Source: Sulfurimonas sp.
GTDB lineage: Bacteria; Campylobacterota; Campylobacteria; Campylobacterales; Sulfurimonadaceae
Length of the DNA: 36,157 nucleotides
Direction of reading: 5' to 3'
NCBI GenBank assembly: GCA_026996295.1
Contig: JALWLL010000082.1
Span: 2,815-38,971 of the forward strand
The notes below the pieces were generated by a model. It worked only from the letters and a program-made list of their open reading frames with translations, ran no database searches and was not told the DNA's origin. Positions 32,227 through 36,157 of the stretch are shown here, piece after piece. Numbering within the stretch: the stretch's first letter is position 1; every line of letters starts with the position of its first letter. The position numbers and the translations under genes were made by a program.

Positions 32227-32754
32227 TTATTTTAAATCTGTAGATTGATATTGAACTGGTAAATAACTATTCATAATTTCCTGTGAAGTATGATTATCTG
32301 GACTAAATATATATTTCGCTGTAGTTGCAGTAATATCAATGACTTCTGCCACTATAGTTAGTGGTGCATTTTTAGTATAAGCTCCATATACAACAACTGC
32401 TCCTGCTACATCAGCTACTTTTTCAGCCCCATTTGACAACATTCTCATATTACCTTCCCTCACTTTTGGATCTCCAAATGCCACTCTACTAGCCATCCTA
32501 TCCTGAAACTCCGCATTAAACATATGCACAAACGCCCCTGTCATAGCACCATTAGCAAACTTACCACCTGTTGCTTCACTTACTGTTCCTGATACTGTTG
32601 CCATTATAAGAGTTCTCCCTGCAAATCCACCATATCCTTTTGTTCCTACACTAAACCCACTAGCTGCAAACCCTGACCAGAAACCTGCTCTTGCACTTTC
32701 TCCTTGAGCTTGTGCTATGGCTGCTCTGCTTGTTCCATGTGCTAGTGCTTTCAT
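32227..32754 (-). CDS. Orphan polymorphic-toxin C-terminus, cassette 2 (longest copy)
   Basis: A 175-residue ORF whose first 80 residues are the shared pre-toxin region (ALAHGTSRAAIAQAQGESAR onward) and whose last 95 form an unshared toxin part containing VADVAGAVVVYGAYTKNAP and TIVAEVIDITATTAKYIF, rich in small and hydrophobic residues. In-frame homology extends upstream of the ATG (FNQGEGGYINAGMKALAHG) to the stop of the preceding immunity gene, so even this copy lacks a real 5' end. Toxin activity is unknown; hydrophobic helices and a membrane immunity partner suggest a membrane-acting toxin. Confidence 0.65.
   Translation of the reverse strand: MKALAHGTSRAAIAQAQGESARAGFWSGFAASGFSVGTKGYGGFAGRTLIMATVSGTVSEATGGKFANGAMTGAFVHMFNAEFQDRMASRVAFGDPKVREGNMRMLSNGAEKVADVAGAVVVYGAYTKNAPLTIVAEVIDITATTAKYIFSPDNHTSQEIMNSYLPVQYQSTDLK
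32509..32707 (-). repeat. Pre-toxin coding repeat, copy in cassette 2
   Basis: About 200 nt matching the copies at 31789-31984, 33281-33425 and 34944-35170, with the homology running further upstream here and in cassette 5 (HGTSRAAIAQAQ). It ends in codons for HMFNAE, after which the cassettes diverge completely. Confidence 0.85.
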
Positions 32755-32798
32755 ACCAGCATTAATATATCCACCTTCTCCTTGATTGAAAAAAATTT

Positions 32799-32993
32799 TT
32801 ATTTTTTATATCTATTTACATATATGAAAATAGATATTCCTATTAAAGTATTAATCATACTTTGTTTAAAATCCATTTGTATCCAACCAGTATTTCTAAT
32901 ATATACTTCAAGTCCAAATAAAGGTAATATCCCATAATATACACCAATAATAAAGCTTACTAAATAAAACGCACCCTTATTCAAAGTTGACAT
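32799..32993 (-). CDS. Membrane immunity-like protein of cassette 3
   Basis: A 64-residue protein with two hydrophobic helices (about 7-26 and 46-59), a 20-residue loop and a basic C-terminus (NRYKK). By the positive-inside rule both ends would be cytoplasmic and the loop periplasmic. It starts 1 nt after the cassette 3 toxin stop. Its layout matches the proteins at 34446-34640 and 35209-35421 although the sequences differ. Confidence 0.65.
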   Translation of the reverse strand: MSTLNKGAFYLVSFIIGVYYGILPLFGLEVYIRNTGWIQMDFKQSMINTLIGISIFIYVNRYKK

Positions 32994-32994
32994 A

Positions 32995-33372
32995 CTACTC
33001 TAAGCCTTTTATTAATACATTAGCCCCGATTCCATGTGGCGTTATGGGTGGCATACTCTCATTAAATATATCATTAATAACCTCTGCCCAATAAATACTT
33101 TCCGGATTCCTAACAACATATCCATATCCAAACTTAGCCGCTGAACCAGCTGCACCGCCTCCAGCAAAAAACAAGAGTGCTTTTCCAAAAAAACTATCAA
33201 CTTTATTTTGATTTAATTGTACGTTTGCCTTGATAAAATCATTTTTATTGTAACTTCTATTAGTAAATGCATGGGCTTCTGCATTAAACATATGCACAAA
33301 CGCCCCTGTCATAGCACCATTAGCAAACTTACCGCCTGTTGCTTCACTTACTGTTCCTGATACTGTTGCCAT
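32995..33372 (-). CDS. Orphan polymorphic-toxin C-terminus, cassette 3
   Basis: From the ATG, 125 residues: shared pre-toxin block to HMFNAE, then a toxin part starting AHAFTNRSYNKNDFIKANVQ. That part is almost identical to cassette 5 up to RNPE and includes a Gly/Ala-rich hydrophobic stretch (ALLFFAGGGAAGSAAKFGYG). The last 34 residues (SIYWAEVINDIFNESMPP onward) are unlike cassette 5. Upstream, a 13-nt deletion relative to other copies creates an in-frame TAA (33415-33417), and the 84-nt repeat copy 2 starts within about 10 nt. The gene is thus clearly 5'-truncated. Confidence 0.65.
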   Translation of the reverse strand: MATVSGTVSEATGGKFANGAMTGAFVHMFNAEAHAFTNRSYNKNDFIKANVQLNQNKVDSFFGKALLFFAGGGAAGSAAKFGYGYVVRNPESIYWAEVINDIFNESMPPITPHGIGANVLIKGLE

Positions 33373-33425
33373 TATAAGAGTTCTCCCTGCAAATCCACCA
33401 TATCCTTTTGTTCCTTAGCTGCAAA
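33100..33425 (-). repeat. Long coding repeat shared by cassettes 3 and 5 (copy A)
   Basis: Covers the pre-toxin block plus the first half of the toxin, ending at codons for RNPE. It matches 34762-35090 with few differences (S/N, L/I, G/A, F/V and similar), mostly conservative. After RNPE the two cassettes have no visible similarity. Confidence 0.85.
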
Positions 33426-33431
33426 GCCTCT

Positions 33432-33515
33432 CTCGCTCCAATGCTGCTGCGTGGGAGTGTGTGTTTGCAGTTGTTACTTCTGTGTGCGTTCCCATCGGGG
33501 ACGATGGGAACGAGG
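33432..33515. repeat. Two-hairpin repeat, copy 2 (84 nt)
   Basis: Full-length copy starting CTCGCTCC and ending GGGAACGAGG. The first hairpin is imperfect (CTCCAATGC against GCGTGGGAG) and the second is perfect (TTCCCATCG and CGATGGGAA, loop GGGA). It directly abuts the truncated 5' end of the cassette 3 toxin region. Between it and the next ORF (33516-33563) I see only AT-rich sequence. Confidence 0.9.
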
Positions 33516-33563
33516 ATTTATTTTTTATTGGCATCTTTTTTCCTTTTTTTTGTATATCACTTC

Positions 33564-33722
33564 TTACTTAGGTTTTTTTCTATTTTTTAAACTTTTATTC
33601 ACCAAATAACCTATGCAGGTTATTATTATGGCATAAACTACAAACTCAAGTATTGTTAAATTATTAAAAAAATCAGCTACCGAACCATATTGTGAATGGT
33701 TGTAATGTACTATTTTATACAC
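33564..33722 (-). CDS. Small single-helix membrane protein, immunity-like remnant
   Basis: A 52-residue ORF from GTG 33722, directly after the TAA of a 12-codon toxin tail remnant. One hydrophobic helix (about 24-41, TILEFVVYAIIITCIGYL) is followed by a basic end (NKSLKNRKKPK), like the other immunity-like proteins of the array. The first helix of a two-helix protein may be missing. The GTG start has no strong binding site, so the call depends on position and composition. Confidence 0.4.
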   Translation of the reverse strand: MYKIVHYNHSQYGSVADFFNNLTILEFVVYAIIITCIGYLVNKSLKNRKKPK

Positions 33723-33761
33723 TTATATTACTTCATATTTATCTAGTTTCCATGTTTTACT
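33723..33761 (-). pseudogene. Twelve-codon toxin tail remnant
   Basis: The frame directly upstream of the 52-residue membrane ORF reads SKTWKLDKYEVI and a TAA that touches the GTG start. It resembles the end of a toxin C-terminus whose remaining part has been lost; upstream lies a damaged piece of the two-hairpin repeat at 33762-33776. Confidence 0.35.
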
Positions 33762-33776
33762 TGGGGACGAGGGAAC
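33762..33776. repeat. Damaged fragment of the two-hairpin repeat
   Basis: TGGGGACGAGGGAAC resembles the second hairpin's loop and right arm (GGGGACGATGGGAAC) with one base missing. The flanking GTTTTACTTGG also occurs just after copy 3 (near 34431-34441), suggesting that both places share an ancestral junction. Confidence 0.5.
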
Positions 33777-33780
33777 TCAT

Positions 33781-34044
33781 TCATCTATAGACTTCGTCAT
33801 GAGAGCCAATATTCATAAGTACCAGTTCATCATCCACTATTTTAATAATTAAAACTATTCTGTACTCATAGGTAAGTGAGCAAGCGTAATATTCCGCTAA
33901 ATTTCCTTTGAGTTTATGAGTTTTAAGTGATGATTCAAATGGATCTTGCTGTAACTGTTTTAAAACTACTACATATTTTTGCAGCAAATCTTTATGTTTT
34001 TTAAAAAACTTCTTTTCAACTTTCGTATTAATGAAAAATCTTAC
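33781..34044 (-). CDS. RelE/YafQ-like toxin ORF with lost start codon
   Basis: The frame from 34044 encodes 87 residues in RelE/ParE order: RFFINTKVEKKFFKKHKDLL, then THKLKGNLAEYYACSLTYEY, then RIVLIIKIVDDELVLMNIGS and HDEV. These mRNA interferases cut ribosome-bound mRNA. The homologous N-terminus has no ATG, GTG or TTG: it begins at GTA (34042-34044), overlapping the antitoxin TAA. A GTG there would give the usual GTGA overlap, so one G-to-A change could have removed the start. The first usable start is TTG 33987, giving 68 residues without strand 1 and helix 1. The toxin may be silent or made weakly. Confidence 0.7.
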   Translation of the reverse strand, partial: VRFFINTKVEKKFFKKHKDLLQKYVVVLKQLQQDPFESSLKTHKLKGNLAEYYACSLTYEYRIVLIIKIVDDELVLMNIGSHDEVYR

Positions 34045-34250
34045 TTAATTTCATCGGTAAGCTCATTAATGTAACTATCTACATCTGTTATCTTTTCAAT
34101 ATTCCCATCTTCTAAATCTTTTTTAGATAACATCATGTTACCTTCAAAACTGCTCTCTTGTTTAATAACCTTTACGTCATCTTGAAAATGGTTTAAAAAG
34201 TAGAGTATCTTATCGGCAACACTATCTTTTACATCTATTGTTAAGGTCAT
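34041..34250 (-). CDS. Antitoxin of a RelE-type pair
   Basis: A 69-residue acidic protein (MTLTIDVKDSVADKILYFLN at the start, NELTDEIK at the end) directly upstream of the RelE/YafQ-like frame. Size, charge and order (antitoxin first) fit type II antitoxins. The short N-terminal strand TLTIDV and following helix resemble small antitoxins of the Phd/RelB-like class, but no clear DNA-binding motif is seen. Ribosome binding site AAAGGAGGAAAG is strong. Its ATG overlaps the TGA of the upstream fragment. Confidence 0.75.
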   Translation of the reverse strand: MTLTIDVKDSVADKILYFLNHFQDDVKVIKQESSFEGNMMLSKKDLEDGNIEKITDVDSYINELTDEIK

Positions 34251-34350
34251 CTTTCCTCCTTTAGAGTCTTTTCTATTTCACTCATTATATCATCTATCTC
34301 TTTAGTATTTTGTTTAATATTTTTTACTAACTCTAATGGTGATATAGCTC
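34247..34350 (-). pseudogene. C-terminal fragment of a lost gene, probably a toxin tail
   Basis: An open stretch of 34 codons reads GAISPLELVKNIKQNTKEID, then an acidic and basic helix ending in EKTLKEER and a TGA that overlaps the antitoxin ATG (ATGA). Its upstream end runs into repeat copy 3. By position it is the tail of a cassette whose 5' part is gone; the downstream RelE-type pair may have replaced or followed its immunity gene. A small complete protein starting at the internal ATG is unlikely. Confidence 0.4.
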
Positions 34351-34352
34351 CT

Positions 34353-34427
34353 TCGCTCCTGCGTGGGAGTGTGTATTTGCAGTTGTTGCTTCTGTATGCA
34401 TTCCCATCGGGGACGATGGGAACGAGG
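34353..34427. repeat. Two-hairpin repeat, copy 3 (about 75 nt)
   Basis: Same as the 84-nt copies except for a short deletion in the first hairpin, between two GCTCC words. The second hairpin is perfect: TTCCCATCG at 34401-34409, loop GGGA, CGATGGGAA at 34414-34422. It separates the cassette 5 immunity gene from the gene fragment at 34247-34350. Confidence 0.9.
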
Positions 34428-34445
34428 AATGTTTTACTTGGGAAC

Positions 34446-34640
34446 TTATACTTTGTTTTTATATATGGTATACAACCATAAAACGCCTAGTATAATTAAT
34501 CCAGTCCCCATAAATACATAGATATAATTATCAGACATATCAACAGACATACCTTTCCAGCTAAACTCTTTTTTATATAATATTATTATCCCAGCTAAAA
34601 ATAAAACAATTGAAAAAAATAAATCAAAAAACATTTTCAT
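34446..34640 (-). CDS. Membrane immunity-like protein of cassette 5
   Basis: A 64-residue protein with two hydrophobic helices (about 4-22 and 40-58), a short loop between them (EFSWKGMSVDMSDNYI) and a basic end (YKNKV). It lies 5 nt after the toxin stop and pairs by position with the cassette 5 tail. Same topology as the cassette 3 partner, yet no shared sequence, as expected if each is specific to its own tail. Confidence 0.65.
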   Translation of the reverse strand: MKMFFDLFFSIVLFLAGIIILYKKEFSWKGMSVDMSDNYIYVFMGTGLIILGVLWLYTIYKNKV

Positions 34641-34645
34641 TCATC

Positions 34646-35035
34646 CTATTGTGAAGCTGATTGATAAACTTCGTTAGCAATTGCCGCACCATATCCATAC
34701 TTTGATGCAGGTGGGATACCTGGCAATATACCATCAATTGTATCTACAACTTTAAAACCTATTTCAGGATTCCTAGCAATATAACTATATCCTACCTTAG
34801 CCGCTGAAGCAGCTGCACCACCACCAGCAAAAAATATAAGTGCTTTTCCAAAAAAATTATCAACTTTATTTTGATTTAACTGTACGTTTGCCTTGATAAA
34901 ATCATTTTTATTGTAACTTCTATTAGTAAATGCATGGGCTTCTGCATTAAACATATGCACAAATGCCCCAGTCATAGCCCCATTAGCAAACTTCCCACCT
35001 GTTGCTTCACTTACTGTTCCTGATACTGTTGCCAT
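34646..35035 (-). CDS. Orphan polymorphic-toxin C-terminus, cassette 5
   Basis: From the ATG, 129 residues: pre-toxin block, then the same toxin first half as cassette 3 (AHAFTNRSYNKNDFIKANVQ to RNPE, including ALIFFAGGGAAASAAK), then its own 38-residue tail (IGFKVVDTIDGILPGIPP onward, ending YQSASQ). In-frame homology continues upstream without a start codon to about 35185 (VFGHGTSRAAIAQAQGESAR) until a TAA at 35189-35191. It is an intact toxin tip lacking the N-terminal delivery part. Confidence 0.65.
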   Translation of the reverse strand: MATVSGTVSEATGGKFANGAMTGAFVHMFNAEAHAFTNRSYNKNDFIKANVQLNQNKVDNFFGKALIFFAGGGAAASAAKVGYSYIARNPEIGFKVVDTIDGILPGIPPASKYGYGAAIANEVYQSASQ

Positions 35036-35170
35036 TATAAGAGTTCTCCCTGCAAATCCACCATATCCTTTTGTTCCTACACTAAACCCACTAGCTGCAA
35101 ACCCTGACCAGAAACCTGCTCTTGCACTTTCTCCTTGGGCTTGTGCTATTGCTGCTCTACTTGTTCCATG
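34762..35170 (-). repeat. Long coding repeat shared by cassettes 3 and 5 (copy B), with full pre-toxin block
   Basis: The 34762-34944 part matches cassette 3 only; the 34944-35170 part matches all four pre-toxin copies. Two levels of sharing mark two different recombination borders: after HMFNAE and after RNPE. Confidence 0.85.
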
Positions 35171-35208
35171 TCCAAATACTTCACTAATTTATATTTATCA
35201 CTGGACAC

Positions 35209-35421
35209 CTAACTTTTAATTCGTTTATATTCACTCCATAAAAAAATGGCACCAAATAACATAAAGCCTAATCCTAATGGTATATTAAACCCTGAAACAT
35301 CTATTTGATGCATATATTTTGTAGAGTACCAAATTGGTTCAATAATTATATTTACACCAAAATAAAATGCAACTATTGAAACTAACACTACTAATAAATT
35401 AATTTCTTTATACTTTTTCAT
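35209..35421 (-). CDS. Membrane immunity-like protein of cassette 6
   Basis: A 70-residue protein with hydrophobic helices at about 8-27 and 46-63, a 20-residue loop (EPIWYSTKYMHQIDVSG) and a basic end (SEYKRIKS). It follows the cassette 6 tail remnant by 5 nt. Topology agrees with the cassette 3 and 5 partners. Confidence 0.65.
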   Translation of the reverse strand: MKKYKEINLLVVLVSIVAFYFGVNIIIEPIWYSTKYMHQIDVSGFNIPLGLGFMLFGAIFLWSEYKRIKS

Positions 35422-35426
35422 TTATA

Positions 35427-35543
35427 TTATTCTACCATCCTATATATTCCAGCACCAACTGCTTGTGTTGGCGTTGTAGGTAGTTCTGGAGAAAGACCAC
35501 CATAAATCATATCTACCACTGTTTCTGCAAAAACTACTACTCT
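35427..35543 (-). pseudogene. Toxin tail remnant, cassette 6
   Basis: About 37 codons reading VVVFAETVVDMIYGGLSPEL, then PTTPTQAVGAGIYRMVE and a stop. Its composition resembles the variable tails of cassettes 2 and 3 (IVAEVIDI, YWAEVINDI against VFAETVVDM). The 5' side is cut exactly where repeat copy 4 begins. The whole pre-toxin block and first toxin half are missing. Confidence 0.55.
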
Positions 35544-35627
35544 CTCGCTCCAATGCTCCTGCGTGGGAGTGTGTACTTGCAGTTGTTGCTTCTGTATACG
35601 TTCCTATCGGGGACGATGGGAACGAGG
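35544..35627. repeat. Two-hairpin repeat, copy 4 (84 nt)
   Basis: Full-length copy, with TTCCTATCG as left arm of hairpin 2 (one mismatch to CGATGGGAA). It abuts the cassette 6 tail remnant. Confidence 0.9.
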
Positions 35628-35641
35628 AATGATTTGGTTTT

Positions 35642-35932
35642 TTATTTGCATTTTTTTGGTTGGTTAGTTTTCTTTATCTCAACATCCAGATACTCTGGGC
35701 TCTTAAATGAAGAAAATCCTAAAGCAGCTAAAACATAATTTTTGATTTCCTTATTAGCAAAGTGTCTATAGATGACTACAATTAATAAAAGACACCAAAG
35801 ATTAAAAATAAGGTCAAATATATTAAATGCTTTTGAACCATCAATATATGAAATAATATCTTTATAATCAAGAATTAATACTAGTATTAAAAAACATATA
35901 TCTATATATTTAAATAAATATTTAATAAACAT
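35642..35932 (-). CDS. Orphan membrane protein between two repeats, immunity-like
   Basis: A 96-residue protein with two hydrophobic helices (about 9-28 and 38-58) and a basic C-terminus (KKTNQPKKCK). Repeat copies 4 and 5 flank it within about 15 nt on each side and no toxin tail precedes it, so it may be an immunity gene that outlived its toxin. Such genes can protect against siblings that still carry the toxin. I do not recognise a family. Confidence 0.55.
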   Translation of the reverse strand: MFIKYLFKYIDICFLILVLILDYKDIISYIDGSKAFNIFDLIFNLWCLLLIVVIYRHFANKEIKNYVLAALGFSSFKSPEYLDVEIKKTNQPKKCK

Positions 35933-35948
35933 TTCACTTTACCTATCC

Positions 35949-36032
35949 CTCGCTCCCATGCTCCTGCGTGGGAGTGTGTATTTGCAGTTGTTGCTTCTGT
36001 ATGTATTCCCATCGGGGATGATGGGAACGGGG
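35949..36032. repeat. Two-hairpin repeat, copy 5 (84 nt)
   Basis: Full-length copy with the best first hairpin (CTCCCATGC against GCGTGGGAG, one T-G pair). The second has ATGATGGGAA, which changes one stem base. It lies 11 nt after the stop of the GatB/YqeY gene on the minus strand and marks the border of the array. Confidence 0.9.
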
Positions 36033-36043
36033 TAACACTCCCT

Positions 36044-36157
36044 TTAACCCAGAAGTTTTTTAACACATTCGTTTATTCTTTTTCCATCAGCGCGACCTGC
36101 TAACTCTTTAGAAGCCATACCCATAACTTTTCCCATATCTTTCATGGAAGATGCGCC
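36044..36157 (-). CDS. GatB/YqeY-domain protein, C-terminal 37 residues
   Basis: The minus strand from the window edge reads GASSMKDMGKVMGMASKELA, then GRADGKRINECVKKLLG and a stop at 36044-36046. The M(K/G)DMGKVMG and KELAGRADGKRI segments are the usual end of YqeY-type proteins, which resemble the tRNA-binding tail domain of GatB. The N-terminal part is outside the window. Function of stand-alone YqeY proteins is not settled. Confidence 0.88.
   Translation of the reverse strand, partial: GASSMKDMGKVMGMASKELAGRADGKRINECVKKLLG

Noticed and set aside
31191-36032. CRISPR array
   Set aside because: The repeats are 84 nt with two internal palindromes, are spaced by 300 nt to more than 2 kb, and the intervals contain genes. 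No cas gene is present.

Overview
The window looks like chromosome of a Campylobacterota (former Epsilonproteobacteria), most like a free-living Sulfurimonas-type organism. It is AT-rich with short gene gaps. The order pyrH-rpoZ-spoT-tyrS-flavoprotein-amidase and the block flhA-rrf2-rpsO match what I recall from Helicobacter pylori and Campylobacter jejuni. The genus is inference; the phylum is well supported.

Layout. 1-925 (minus): periplasmic di-haem cytochrome c peroxidase, cut by the window edge. 1022-7814 (plus): housekeeping operon of UMP kinase, RNA polymerase omega, bifunctional (p)ppGpp enzyme, TyrRS, nitronate monooxygenase-like flavoprotein and AmiC-type amidase. 7811-11526 (minus): DHH phosphoesterase, FlhA and an Rrf2 Fe-S regulator. 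11711-11986: ribosomal protein S15 with a downstream hairpin. 12258-27227 (plus): one tightly packed 15-kb chemosensory operon of 16 genes. 27241-27957 (minus) and 28019-31179 (plus): kdsB, diverging from a TrmN6-like methyltransferase, a YkgJ-like Cys-cluster protein, a TPR lipoprotein and trpC. 31189-36032: a degenerate array of orphan polymorphic-toxin C-termini with membrane immunity-like genes, interleaved with an 84-nt two-hairpin repeat. 36044-36157 (minus): the C-terminus of a GatB/YqeY-domain protein.

The chemosensory operon is the first highlight. It encodes a lone Aer-like PAS protein, a fully soluble receptor with two signalling-hairpin tips and no sensor domain (the DosM layout of Vibrio cholerae cytoplasmic arrays), a triple-CheW scaffold, CheB, a HEAT-repeat protein, CheR, two CheYs, a small helical protein with a CheZ-like D-x3-Q motif, a 904-residue CheA, a CheW split by a CZB zinc domain, an 89-residue protein, a ParA ATPase, a hybrid kinase with a dead receiver and a second response regulator. 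The receptor and the HEAT protein share the N-terminal hexapeptide MALVKK. My reading is a cytoplasmic, probably double-layered array that takes redox and zinc/oxidant input in trans and is positioned or partitioned by ParA.

The toxin/immunity array is the second highlight. Four modules carry the same pre-toxin block (MATVSG to HMFNAE). Two of them also share the first half of the toxin and differ only in a short tail, and each tail is followed by a different small two-helix membrane protein. Several more cassettes are reduced to tails or lone immunity-like genes, usually cut at a copy of the 84-nt repeat. A RelE-like/antitoxin pair sits inside the array, and its toxin appears to have lost its start codon. 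No full-length parent toxin gene lies in the window.
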